Positions 25,574-33,864 of a stretch of DNA of 59,251 nucleotides are shown piece after piece. How positions within the stretch are numbered: position 1 is the stretch's first letter; each line of letters begins with the position of its first letter. Origin of the DNA: Natrinema versiforme JCM 10478 (GTDB taxonomy: Archaea > Halobacteriota > Halobacteria > Halobacteriales > Natrialbaceae); the NCBI RefSeq assembly GCF_000337195.1, contig NZ_AOID01000022.1, positions 1 to 59,251 of the forward strand, written 5' to 3'. The notes below the pieces were generated by a model that had not been told where the DNA came from, ran no database searches, and saw only the letters and a program-made list of their open reading frames with translations. The position numbers were made by a program, and so were the translations under genes.

Positions 25574-26470
25574 ATGACAAAGCGGTACGTGTCGCTCCCC
25601 GAGGAGGCGGAAGCGGGGATGCGCGAGTTCATCGACGAGGTCGATCGACGGCTCTCGAGCGACGAGGACACCTGCTCGGTTGTCGAGGACGTCCTGATCG
25701 ATCTCTCGGGCGACCGCGAGGCCTACGAACGCTGGCAGCGCGGCGAGTCGGTGTCGGCGGCCGAACGCGTCCGCCTGCAGAGCTACGATCCCTGTAACAC
25801 GACCCTCGAGAGCGAGTACTACGCCGAGAAAGACGAAGAACAGTTCCGCCGCTCGAAACATCTGCAGTGGCTCTGGCGGCAGTTCGACAGTCTGCCGATC
25901 GCGGACAACGTCGAGTTCGCGCTGCGGTTCCGCCGGATGCTCGCGGACCACTTATTCGAGGACTGCGGCGACGGCTGTCGCTTCTTCAAAGGCATCTCGT
26001 TTACCTACGGCCACAACATCACGATCGGGGACAACACGGTCATCCACGACGACGTCCATCTGGACGATCGCGGGAAGCTGACGATCGGCGACCGCGTCTC
26101 GATCTCCGACGGCGTCCACATCTACAGCCACGACCACGACGTCGTCGACCAGACCGAGGTCCGCAACTACCACACCATCGTCGAGGACGACGTCCGGCTC
26201 ACCTACGACGCGATGGTTCGGGCCGGCTGCAAGGTCGGCGAAAACGCCATCGTCGGCGCGCGCGGTATCGTCCAACACGATATTCCTGCCCACCACATCG
26301 CGATCGGAATGCCCGCAAAGAGCGTCAAGATCAAACCCGGCTGGGAAGACACCGCCACGCCAATCGACGACGCCGGCACCAATCGACAGGAACAGCGCCA
26401 CCGCGAATACGACCTCCCCGACGACCTCGAGGTCTTCGACGAGTTCCAGCGCGACCTGCAACAGCCGTAG
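25574..26470 (+). CDS. Hexapeptide-repeat (LbH) acyltransferase
   Basis: A 298-residue protein of the maltose/galactoside O-acetyltransferase type. Residues ~150-260 form the left-handed parallel beta-helix: GISFTYGHNITIGDNTVIHD, KLTIGDRVSISDGVHIYSHD, VGENAIVGARGIVQHDI, and the end AIGMPAKSVKIKPGW. The His in HIYSHDHD is the probable catalytic base. The N-terminal ~130 residues are helical and less common in the family. It would transfer an acetyl or other acyl group to a sugar or amine; the acceptor is unknown. It functions as a trimer in relatives. Confidence 0.88.
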   Translation: MTKRYVSLPEEAEAGMREFIDEVDRRLSSDEDTCSVVEDVLIDLSGDREAYERWQRGESVSAAERVRLQSYDPCNTTLESEYYAEKDEEQFRRSKHLQWLWRQFDSLPIADNVEFALRFRRMLADHLFEDCGDGCRFFKGISFTYGHNITIGDNTVIHDDVHLDDRGKLTIGDRVSISDGVHIYSHDHDVVDQTEVRNYHTIVEDDVRLTYDAMVRAGCKVGENAIVGARGIVQHDIPAHHIAIGMPAKSVKIKPGWEDTATPIDDAGTNRQEQRHREYDLPDDLEVFDEFQRDLQQP

Positions 26471-26618
26471 CGCCGTTTCGTCTCGAACTGACCACGCTCT
26501 GGCGAGCGCCGGTCGAATCTTTCTGTACTCGTCCTCGAGTACGCCCCATCAGCGCCGTTGCGTGTGCAGGCCGCTCGCTCATTAGTCGGCCGCCAGTGCG
26601 TTGGCGTGGTGACTTTCT

Positions 26619-26726
26619 ATGCCACGCTGTAGGACCTGCGGGAATCACGTTTCGTACGATTTCGCTCGCGCACACGGTGAGGACGGTGGCGTCGACTGGT
26701 GTCCGCGGTGTCAGAACGGACTGTAG
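26619..26726 (+). CDS. 35-residue zinc microprotein
   Basis: A 35-residue frame starting MPRCRTCGNHVSYDFARAHG and ending WCPRCQNGL before TAG. Two CxxC pairs (CRTC at 4-7, CPRC at 28-31) spaced by 20 residues fit a zinc knuckle and resemble the 52-residue protein at 10295-10453 in layout. A stretch this short cannot be proved by coding statistics, but the exact paired-cysteine pattern, clean ATG and stop make a real gene likely. It faces secD on the opposite strand with 41 bases between stops. Confidence 0.6.
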   Translation: MPRCRTCGNHVSYDFARAHGEDGGVDWCPRCQNGL

Positions 26727-26767
26727 AATCGGTCGGTGAGATCTGAAAACGCGGTGATCCGAACTCG

Positions 26768-28393
26768 CTACCGGTCGGTCAGCAGCCGCCGCAGGATGTC
26801 CCCGTAGGCGGGCCGGGTGATGAGGACCCCGATGAGCACGCCAAGGATGGTTATGATAGCGAACCCTTGGAGATCGCCGAGGCTCATGACCGCGAGCGGC
26901 GAGAGCGCGATGATCGTCGTCGCCGCGGCGGCCCCGATGACCCAGAAGGCCTTGCGGAACCGCGATTGGAAGACCCGTTCCGAACTGACGTCGCCCTCGT
27001 CCATCACCTCGTCGGCGATGATCACGAGGTCGTCGACCCCCGTCCCGACGACGGCGATGAATCCGGCGACGTGGGAGAGATCCAGCGGCATGCGTATCAG
27101 CGCGGCGAACCCGAGCAGGATCGCGACCTCGGCCACCGCCGTGAGGATCATCGGCAGGGCGACGCGCGTGTCCGTGTACCGGGAGTAGACGACGCCGCTG
27201 ACGGTGAGCACCGAGAGCAGCCCGATCAGCAGCGAGTACTGCTTGAACTGGTCGGCGTGGGACGGCTGGATCGAGTAGACCTGATTGTTGTCCATGTCCA
27301 GCGGAGCGCGCAGGCTCCCGGCGCGGAGGTTGACCGAGAGCGACTGGGCGTCCTGCTGGTTCTGTGCGCCCATCTGGAAGGTCGGGTTGCTCTCCCAACT
27401 GCCGCTCGACATACTGGTCGCGAGACTCTGGCCCATGCTGTGGGCGTCGACGACCTCGTCGTCCACGACGGTCAGCAGACAGTACTGTTCGTTCTCGTGG
27501 TCGAAACTGATGGTCTCGCCGTCTCCACGGAGGTTACACCGCCCCTGCCCCTCGCCGGTGAAGCCGAGGTCGTTCATCTGCTGTTGGAAGCCGGGTGCGG
27601 CGTCCTCGCTGACTTGCACCGGAACCACGTATCCCGACCCCCGCTGGCGCTGTTCCGGCGGATCGACGTTCGCGATATCCTCGCCCGTCAGTACCGTCTG
27701 GTTCGTCTGGTTGGTTTGGTTCCCGCTGTCATCGGGATAATAGGCTCTCACCTCGACCTGCCCGCGATCCGAGAGGATCTCGCGGAGTTCGCTGGCTCCC
27801 ATGTTGGGCACTTCCACGACGATGTAGTGGTCACCCTCGAGCGTCGAGGACTCGTAGGCCGTCCCGCCGGAGAGCCCGGCCGCGTTGATCTTCGACTGGA
27901 GCGTCTCGATGATACTGTCGCGGGTCTCCTGGGTGACGCCCGGACGAATGTCGTCCTCGGTGGCGTCGACGTCTGCCGCTTGTAACGCCGCGGCGAACTC
28001 CGCTTCGGTCACGTTCCCGTCGAACACTTCCGCGGTCACGGTCCCGTCTTCCTGGACGTTGATGTTGGAGTCGGCCGGGTCGAGATCGAGTTCCTCGCGG
28101 ATCGTCGCGTCGACCTCGTCGAGTCGATCCTGGTCGATCTGTCCGTCGTCGCTGACCGCGCCGGTGTCGATGTCCTCGGCGGTCAGCCCGTCGACCGGGG
28201 CCCGCATCCGCGTCCCGCCCTCGAGGCTGAGGCCGAACTCGAGGTTGGTGGGACTGTCGTCGATGCTGTCGTCGGCGAGGCTGTCGTCGGCGACGATCCC
28301 GCCCGGGATGAAGAGCGCGACGGTCGAGAAGCCGACGAATAACACGAGCAGGAGGACTCGCCAGTTGTTCTTGATCGCGTCGATCGGGTTCAT
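26768..28393 (-). CDS. secD: Protein-export membrane protein SecD
   Basis: A 541-residue RND-type subunit that assists late steps of Sec-dependent export; archaea lack SecA, so its partner and driving mechanism differ from E. coli. TM1 is at ~12-32, a large extracytoplasmic P1 domain follows (~33-365), then five TM segments. Family motifs include LEFGLSLEGGTRMRAPV (D1), LSVNLRAGSLRAPLDM, and GTGVDDLVIIADEVMDE in the TM5 region. The P1 domain carries three back-to-back NQT sequons. The ATG overlaps the secF stop by 4 bases, giving the operon order secF-secD. Confidence 0.95.
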   Translation of the reverse strand: MNPIDAIKNNWRVLLLVLFVGFSTVALFIPGGIVADDSLADDSIDDSPTNLEFGLSLEGGTRMRAPVDGLTAEDIDTGAVSDDGQIDQDRLDEVDATIREELDLDPADSNINVQEDGTVTAEVFDGNVTEAEFAAALQAADVDATEDDIRPGVTQETRDSIIETLQSKINAAGLSGGTAYESSTLEGDHYIVVEVPNMGASELREILSDRGQVEVRAYYPDDSGNQTNQTNQTVLTGEDIANVDPPEQRQRGSGYVVPVQVSEDAAPGFQQQMNDLGFTGEGQGRCNLRGDGETISFDHENEQYCLLTVVDDEVVDAHSMGQSLATSMSSGSWESNPTFQMGAQNQQDAQSLSVNLRAGSLRAPLDMDNNQVYSIQPSHADQFKQYSLLIGLLSVLTVSGVVYSRYTDTRVALPMILTAVAEVAILLGFAALIRMPLDLSHVAGFIAVVGTGVDDLVIIADEVMDEGDVSSERVFQSRFRKAFWVIGAAAATTIIALSPLAVMSLGDLQGFAIITILGVLIGVLITRPAYGDILRRLLTDR

Positions 28394-29265
28394 GAGCGGA
28401 TCCCCTCGAATTTGTACCAGCGAAGCAGGCTCAGGTTCAACATGTAGGTGTTCAGCAGGTCGGTCGCGAGGCCGACGAACAGGATGATCCCGATCGAGGC
28501 CAGGAGATCGATGCCGAGCAGGTACGCCGCGACGCCCATGACGAACATCGCAGCCATCGACGTCACCGTCATCGTGACGCCGGTCCGCATCGCGCGGTGC
28601 GTGCTTTCATAGAAGTCACCGCTACGGCGCAGGATATGATTATTTAACAGAATATCCGAGTCCACGGAGTATCCGATCAACATCAGCAGGCCGGCGACGG
28701 TGCCGAGCGAGAGCGGGATGCCGGCGAGTCGCATGAACGCGAGCGGGATCACGAGGTCGGAAAACGCCGAGAGGACGATCGCGATCGACGGGACGAACGT
28801 CCGGAAGAGCAGAAAGGCGATCGCGCTCATGCCGACGAACGCGACGGCGAGTCCGATCATGGCCGTCCGCTGGCTCTGCTGGCCGAAACTCGCCGACGTA
28901 GACGAGACCGACTGCACGATCTGGGCGTCGCCATCGGACTCTAATCCGTCCGTCGCCTGATCCTCGAGCGCCTGCGCGTCGGTCGAGGAGAACCGGACGA
29001 TGTACTGATTGTCGCCGCTCGTTCCCGTGACGGATTCGGGCTGTTCGTCGAACGCTGCCGGAATGTCTCCTTCCGGCGTCGTCGTCTGGACGGTCAGCTC
29101 CGAGCCGCCGGCGAAGTCCATCCCGAGCGGCACCGGCGTACCGTACACGAGAAACGAGCCGCTGAGGACGAGCAGTGCAACCGCGAGAACCGCGAGCGGA
29201 ACCGCCGCGAGCTGGCGGTTACTGTACCGGGTGTAATCGATCTCCGGTACGTCGAAATACGCCAT
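28390..29265 (-). CDS. secF: Protein-export membrane protein SecF
   Basis: A 291-residue six-TM partner of SecD. TM1 is at ~24-42, followed by MDFAGGSELTVQ (the F1-type motif) and a small P4 domain to ~135. The C-terminal TM bundle has GYSVDSDILLNNHILRR (residues ~195-211), with the acidic and Asn residues typical of the SecDF proton pathway, and RAMRTGVTMTVTSMAAMF. It starts the secF-secD operon; MAYFDVPEIDYTRYSN is the conserved N-terminus in haloarchaea. The ~190-base gap upstream separates it from the DUF5812-like gene. Confidence 0.95.
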   Translation of the reverse strand: MAYFDVPEIDYTRYSNRQLAAVPLAVLAVALLVLSGSFLVYGTPVPLGMDFAGGSELTVQTTTPEGDIPAAFDEQPESVTGTSGDNQYIVRFSSTDAQALEDQATDGLESDGDAQIVQSVSSTSASFGQQSQRTAMIGLAVAFVGMSAIAFLLFRTFVPSIAIVLSAFSDLVIPLAFMRLAGIPLSLGTVAGLLMLIGYSVDSDILLNNHILRRSGDFYESTHRAMRTGVTMTVTSMAAMFVMGVAAYLLGIDLLASIGIILFVGLATDLLNTYMLNLSLLRWYKFEGIRS

Positions 29266-29451
29266 ATACCGGCTACTCGAAGCCCCCCGAGGTAAGCCTT
29301 CTCAATTTCGAAAACGTGATTGTTCGTCACACTCTGCCACTCCCAGTTCCGGGATTTGGGACCGCTCGAGTCCGGCGAGTCGCGATCCGCGACAACTAAT
29401 GGGGTATCAGTTCTCGGCCGTCGTGCTGGTCGCCGGCCCCCGACCCGCTGA

Positions 29452-29925
29452 TCAGTCCGGGAGATACCGAACGCTCAACACGCCGTCTTCGGCCGAACGG
29501 CGCACTTCCACACGGACGGCCTCGAGCCGGGCCGCTCGAGCGATGGTCTCCTCGTCGTCGAGGACGTCTTGTGCCGCGGCTTCGACCTCGCCGTCGGGGA
29601 CGCTGAAGACGTGGAGTTCCCCCGTTCCCGCGCGCTCCTCTTGGACGAGGTCCCCGAGTTCGGCCTCGGCTGCCAGTTCCTTCTCGTAAGTGGTCGGCTC
29701 GAGGTCGCTGTCGACCAGTTCGATCGTCCGCCTGTCCTCGATCTCGATGACTTCCCAGGTGACTTCCAGCGGCGGCTCCGGTGCGACGGTCGCCTCGAGA
29801 ACGTCGTGGACCTCGAGGCCGGGGTTCGACGCGAGGGTGTGGACTTGTGCGGTCTCGGCGTCGCGGACGACGGCCGACTCGGCCTCGGCGTGCGTGACGA
29901 CGAAGGTTCCGGTCTTTTCGGTCAT
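29452..29925 (-). CDS. Conserved haloarchaeal protein (DUF5812-like)
   Basis: A 157-residue soluble acidic protein that begins MTEKTGTFVVTHAEAESAVV. Alternating strands (TFVVTHAEAESAVVRDAETA, VLEATVAPEPPLEVTWEVIE) suggest a small beta domain, followed by helices around ATTYEKELAAEAELGDLVQE-like sequence. I recall this as DUF5812 with no known role. It precedes secF-secD on the same strand, as in other haloarchaea, but the spacing is too long to claim one operon. Confidence 0.75.
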   Translation of the reverse strand: MTEKTGTFVVTHAEAESAVVRDAETAQVHTLASNPGLEVHDVLEATVAPEPPLEVTWEVIEIEDRRTIELVDSDLEPTTYEKELAAEAELGDLVQEERAGTGELHVFSVPDGEVEAAAQDVLDDEETIARAARLEAVRVEVRRSAEDGVLSVRYLPD

Positions 29926-30363
29926 GGGCGCTCGTAGGCGGGGGATCGGTTTCGGGGTTTCGGCTTTCGATAACGGTTCGGTTTCGATAGCCGTTAGAAC
30001 TCGAGGGTCGATGCGAGTCGCCGAACAGTAGGGTGGTTCCCGAACAGGAGTTGAGAAGAGTCGGCGGAAACCGAGCGTCTCGCGTCGCGGCAGCAGGGAA
30101 TCGCCACGCCCTCCCCAGCCGATTTCAATTCACGGGCGCTCCGCGCCCGTTCGCTCATCCCTCGTGCGTCTTTGGATCGCGGCTCACCCGTCGGTTCGCC
30201 GCGACACAGCGCACGCCACCGCACGCCGGTTGATCGATTCGGAGTAAGACGTCGTTTGCCAGTACAGAGTCCGAGTGCCATTCGCGTACCGTCCCGCAGA
30301 ACGGCCTCCCGATCGCGCTCGCGTCACGGAACGCCTTTAGCCCAGGCAGTCGCGTGCTGAGAC
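29926..30363. other. Gene-free divergent region holding repeat copy 2 and the pgi promoter
   Basis: A 438-base gap between the divergent DUF5812-like gene and pgi. It contains the dispersed repeat (30100-30229) and a likely pgi promoter, CCTTTAG at 30334-30340, 24-30 bases before the ATG. Short frames here are not convincing: they are broken and share no family features. Confidence 0.6.
30100..30229. repeat. Dispersed intergenic repeat, copy 2
   Basis: Second copy of the element at 13679-13800, same orientation. It shares ATCGCCACG-Y-CCTCCCCAGC, GTTCGCTCATCCCTCG, GGTTCGCC and ACAGCGC-R-CGCCACCGCA. Between the first two blocks it carries its own perfect 8-bp hairpin (ACGGGCGC at 30132-30139, GCGCCCGT at 30143-30150, loop TCC), absent from copy 1. 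Confidence 0.75.
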
Positions 30364-31659
30364 ATGAACGTCGATATCGGAAACGCGCTGTCGTCGGTCG
30401 CGTCGCCGGGCGTCTCGCGGGACTCCCTCGAGCGGTTAGACGAGCAGGTCGCGGCCGCCCACGAGCGCATCGAGACGGGAATGGCGAACGAGGAACACGG
30501 CTACGAGGCGCTGAACCTCCCCGAGAGAACCGACCCCGAGGAGATTCGGGCAGCGGTCGAACCGGTCGCGGACGCCGAGGCGCTGCTGACCATCGGCATC
30601 GGCGGCAGTTCCCTCGGCGCGGCGACGATCACGAACGCGCTTGATTCGGACACCGAGACGGTCTTTCTGGACAACGTCGACCCCGCGTGGATCTCGAGGC
30701 ACCTCGAGTCGCTGCCGCTCGAGGGGACGGCGATCAACGTGGTCTCGCGGTCGGGGACGACCGCGGAGACGCTGGCGAACTTCCTCGTCGTCCGGGAGGC
30801 CTTCGAGTCGGCCGGCGTCGACTGGACCGAGCGGACCATCGTCACGACCGGCGAGTCCGGCCCCCTTCGCGACCTCGCGAACCGCCACGATCTGCCGTCG
30901 CTGAAAGTCCCCGACGGCGTCCCCGGTCGCTTCTCCGCGCTGTCGGCCGTCGGCATGGTCGCCGCGGCCGTCTGCGGCCACGACCTCGAGGCGCTGCTTT
31001 CGGGTGCCGCCGCCGAGCGCGAGACGCTGTCGGGCTCGCTGTTCGACTGCCCCGCCTACGCCTACGGCGCGACGACGTACGCGCTCGACCAGCGCGGGGC
31101 CGGCGTAAACGCCGTGATGCCCTACGCCGAATCGCTCGAGACGTACGCGGAGTGGTTCGCCCAGCTGTGGGCCGAGAGTCTGGGGAAAGACGACCTCGGC
31201 CAGACTCCCGTGCGAGCGCTCGGCGTCACCGATCAGCACTCGCAACTGCAGCTCTATCGCGCGGGCCCGCGTGACAAGCTCGTCACCTTCGTGACGACCG
31301 CGGAGGGCGCGGACCGTCCGATTCCGGACACCGATGTCGAGGACCTCGCGTATCTCGGCGATGCAACGCTCGGGGAACTGCTCGAGGCCGAGTTCGAAGC
31401 CACGGAAGCAAGCCTCGCGGCGGCCGGTCGGCCGAACGTCCGCGTCGAACTCGAGCGCGTCGACGAGTACGAACTCGGCGGGCTGCTCTACGGCATGGAG
31501 GCCGCCTGCGTGCTCGCGGGCGAACTCTACGGCGTGAACACGTTCGAACAGCCCGCCGTCGAGTGGGCGAAGAAGGCTACTCGGGGGCTGCTCGGTGGCG
31601 GCGAGTTCGAGGAGGCGAACGCGGTTGCCGAGAAGACGGAGCTCCGCGTCGAGCGGTAG
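30364..31659 (+). CDS. pgi: Glucose-6-phosphate isomerase
   Basis: A 431-residue phosphoglucose isomerase of the bacterial/eukaryal SIS-domain type, interconverting glucose-6-P and fructose-6-P. Visible sites: GIGGSSLGAATI (phosphate loop, ~79-90), VVSRSGTTAETLANF (second SIS loop), the Glu-containing WAQLWAESLGKDD-like stretch, and VTDQHSQLQLYRAGP with the conserved His. The Lys near the end is in VEWAKKATRGLL. It differs from the cupin-type PGI of Thermococcales. Haloarchaea use it mainly in gluconeogenesis and the semi-phosphorylated Entner-Doudoroff route. Confidence 0.95.
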   Translation: MNVDIGNALSSVASPGVSRDSLERLDEQVAAAHERIETGMANEEHGYEALNLPERTDPEEIRAAVEPVADAEALLTIGIGGSSLGAATITNALDSDTETVFLDNVDPAWISRHLESLPLEGTAINVVSRSGTTAETLANFLVVREAFESAGVDWTERTIVTTGESGPLRDLANRHDLPSLKVPDGVPGRFSALSAVGMVAAAVCGHDLEALLSGAAAERETLSGSLFDCPAYAYGATTYALDQRGAGVNAVMPYAESLETYAEWFAQLWAESLGKDDLGQTPVRALGVTDQHSQLQLYRAGPRDKLVTFVTTAEGADRPIPDTDVEDLAYLGDATLGELLEAEFEATEASLAAAGRPNVRVELERVDEYELGGLLYGMEAACVLAGELYGVNTFEQPAVEWAKKATRGLLGGGEFEEANAVAEKTELRVER

Positions 31660-31764
31660 GCCGAGCCGCTCGCGGTCCGGAACGGCGAGCGAGCGACGGC
31701 CGTCGGATCGCGCTCGCCATTCCCGCCTCGAAATTTGTATGGGCCCTCGCACGAATAGCCACGT

Positions 31765-32886
31765 ATGACCGAGACTGCACGGACCGACGACGCCACCCCG
31801 GTCGCGTCCGGCGTGGTTCCCGGCATCGGGACCCTCCTCGCGGGAATCACGATGGTCGCCATGTTCGTCCCCGTCCGCCGCGGCGTCGACGACCCGGTCG
31901 TCTGGGCCGGCGCAGCGTTCGCCGTCGCCGCCGTCCTCGCGTTTCTGGCCCAACGCCACGGATTCCTCGAGGGGCAAATCGCCGGCCTCACTGCCGCCGG
32001 CTCGAGCGTCGCCGTCGTGTTGCTCGCCGGCTACGCGTTGAATCAGGGGGTGACCGCGCCGACCGGCGTGCCGATGGTTCCGCTGTCGATCCCGATCGTC
32101 TTCGTGGCCTTCCTCACGGCGGGACTTACCGTCGCCGCCGGAGTCGCGGATTACTTCGGCATCAGCGCCAGCGGGCTCAAACAGCGGAGCAGACAAGCCG
32201 CGATGCTGTCCGCCGTCGGCCTCGCCGGCCTCCTCGTCACGCCCTTCGTTGTCGCCATCCTCGCAATTCCGGTCCGCCCGCTGCTCGAGCCGATCTCCCA
32301 GATCGAAAGCACCGTCTTCACGCAGGTGTGTATGGCGCTCGGAACGATGCTCGTCGCGGGCACCTACCTCTCGTTGACCGACCGCGATCTCTCCTTTATC
32401 GACGTGCGTCGGCCCACGCTGCGGGAGGTCGGCTGGATGATCGGCGGACTGGTGGTCCTCTTCGGGACGCTCTTTCTGATCTCCTTCGTCATGCAGTCGA
32501 CCGGCGTGGAAAGCGCCGACCACTCGACGACCCAGCAGGCCCAAGAGAGCCCGGATCTGATGCTGGTACTGGTCCCGCTTGCCATCCTGATCATCGGGCC
32601 GTTCGAGGAACTGCTCTATCGGAACGTGATCCAGAAGTCGCTGTACGACACGTTCTCGCGCCCGGGTGCCGTCGCCGTGGCCAGCGTCATCTTCGCGGCG
32701 GTCCACGTGCTCGCGTACGCCACCGCCGGACTGGGCGCGGTGATCGCCAGTCTGGGGACCATCTTCGGGCTCGCGATCGTCCTCGGTGTCATCTACGAGC
32801 GAACGGACAACCTCCTCGTCCCGGCGCTGATCCACGGCGTCTACAACGCGATCCTCTTTGCGAACCTCTATTTCGTCTACGGCTGA
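31765..32886 (+). CDS. CPBP-family intramembrane metalloprotease
   Basis: A 373-residue protein with eight or more TM segments. The Abi/CPBP (CAAX protease and bacteriocin-processing) site is in the C-terminal third: GPFEELLYRNVIQKSLYD (EExxxR), VIFAAVHVLAY (FxxxH) and LIHGVYNAILFANLYFVYG. The glutamates and histidines should bind the metal in the membrane. Relatives cut CAAX-like or signal-peptide-like substrates; the target here is unknown. The N-terminal 180 residues are hydrophobic and poorly conserved. Single-gene unit. Confidence 0.88.
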   Translation: MTETARTDDATPVASGVVPGIGTLLAGITMVAMFVPVRRGVDDPVVWAGAAFAVAAVLAFLAQRHGFLEGQIAGLTAAGSSVAVVLLAGYALNQGVTAPTGVPMVPLSIPIVFVAFLTAGLTVAAGVADYFGISASGLKQRSRQAAMLSAVGLAGLLVTPFVVAILAIPVRPLLEPISQIESTVFTQVCMALGTMLVAGTYLSLTDRDLSFIDVRRPTLREVGWMIGGLVVLFGTLFLISFVMQSTGVESADHSTTQQAQESPDLMLVLVPLAILIIGPFEELLYRNVIQKSLYDTFSRPGAVAVASVIFAAVHVLAYATAGLGAVIASLGTIFGLAIVLGVIYERTDNLLVPALIHGVYNAILFANLYFVYG

Positions 32887-32955
32887 CCGATCGCTCGAGC
32901 AGTCGCTCCCTGCGTCGGGCCGATTGCGACAGAAACCGATCGCACGCCGCGCGGG

Positions 32956-33414
32956 CTACGACGGGTTCTTCCGAGCCAGTTCCGACCCGCAGATCGGACA
33001 GCGATCTTTCTCCTCGTCGAACTCGCGGCCACAGCCCTGACACTGATACTTCCAGTGGCGCTGTTCGTCGATTCCCTCGCGGGCGATCACTTCGACCCCG
33101 ACGTTGAGTTTCTCCGCGACGTTTTGCATCGCGTAGTCGTCTGTCACGAGGGTAGCGTCGAGTTCGAAACTCGCCGCGACGAGTCGAACGTCGGTGTCCG
33201 AGAGGACGTCGAGATCGCCGGACTCCCGGGCCGCGCGCTCGACTTTCTCGGTGGTGTCCTCGTTGGGAATGTGGATGTGCATCCCGGAGCCCTCCATCGC
33301 GTCGTAGCGATAGGCGCTCTCGTCTTCGAGTTCCTCGCGGACGAGCGGGATGGTTGCAGTCTGTTCTGTCGTATGGAAGTCGTGGATAAAAGCGGAGGAG
33401 TCGAGAACGTACAT
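32956..33414 (-). CDS. nob1: rRNA endonuclease Nob1 (PIN + zinc ribbon)
   Basis: A 152-residue protein matching archaeal Nob1, which cuts pre-16S rRNA at its 3' end (site D) during 30S maturation. The PIN domain (1-112) shows Asp5 in LDSSAF, Glu27/28 in VREELE, Asp73-75 in SDTDVRL and Asp92-93 in TDDYAMQNVA. The zinc ribbon follows with C125/C128 and C139/C142 (CQGC, CPIC). It sits next to a PRC-barrel gene and near the divergent IF2 gene, a neighbourhood that supports a translation-related role. It is not a VapC toxin, as the ribbon shows. Confidence 0.93.
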   Translation of the reverse strand: MYVLDSSAFIHDFHTTEQTATIPLVREELEDESAYRYDAMEGSGMHIHIPNEDTTEKVERAARESGDLDVLSDTDVRLVAASFELDATLVTDDYAMQNVAEKLNVGVEVIAREGIDEQRHWKYQCQGCGREFDEEKDRCPICGSELARKNPS

Positions 33415-33418
33415 ACCG

Positions 33419-33664
33419 TTAGCGCTGGACGACGATGTAGTCTTTCACCGCTTGGACGCGGTTGACGGGCACGAGAAACCGGCCGGCGTCGTCGCTGTCG
33501 AAATCGACGGCGCGACTCGAGAGTTCCTCGTCGGGCTCGATAACGAGATCGTGAAGTTTGCCGGATTTCAGATCCATCGTGATGTTGTAGAGCAATCCGA
33601 GCTCGGTGCCGTCGGACCCCATGACCGACTTCCCCGAGAGGTTTTCAGCGAGTATATCGCTCAT
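33419..33664 (-). CDS. PRC-barrel domain protein
   Basis: An 81-residue single-domain PRC-barrel protein (SGKSVMGSDGTELGLLYNIT, LHDLVIEPDEEL, FLVPVNRVQAVKDYIVVQR). The barrel is the same fold as the RimM C-terminal domain, and small stand-alone versions are frequent in archaea; recent work links some archaeal PRC-barrel proteins to cell division. It lies 4 bases upstream of nob1 on the same strand, so the two are probably co-transcribed. The context could suggest either ribosome or division roles. Confidence 0.88.
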   Translation of the reverse strand: MSDILAENLSGKSVMGSDGTELGLLYNITMDLKSGKLHDLVIEPDEELSSRAVDFDSDDAGRFLVPVNRVQAVKDYIVVQR

Positions 33665-33864
33665 GCATCCCCGTACTTACTAATCGGTATTAAAGACCAC
33701 GGGGAACGCCCACGGGCGACGGAATCCGGATGCCGCCGAGAAAACGGAGCCGCCCGTGACGATCGTGACCGCGGCGCTCGCCGGCGCGTTCGGAACGCGG
33801 ATGACGATGGGTTTAACTACGGCGCTACGGACGATTCAGGTAAGACCTTCTCGGGTGGTTCATC

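Noticed and set aside
30436-32835. 799-residue minus-strand frame opposite pgi and the CPBP gene
   Set aside because: It is the complement of two well-supported genes; composition (Arg, Asp, His-rich) is typical of shadow frames in GC-rich DNA.
32956-33664. PIN protein with small upstream partner as a VapBC toxin-antitoxin pair
   Set aside because: The PIN protein has a C-terminal zinc ribbon, which marks Nob1, and the partner is a PRC-barrel, not an antitoxin.
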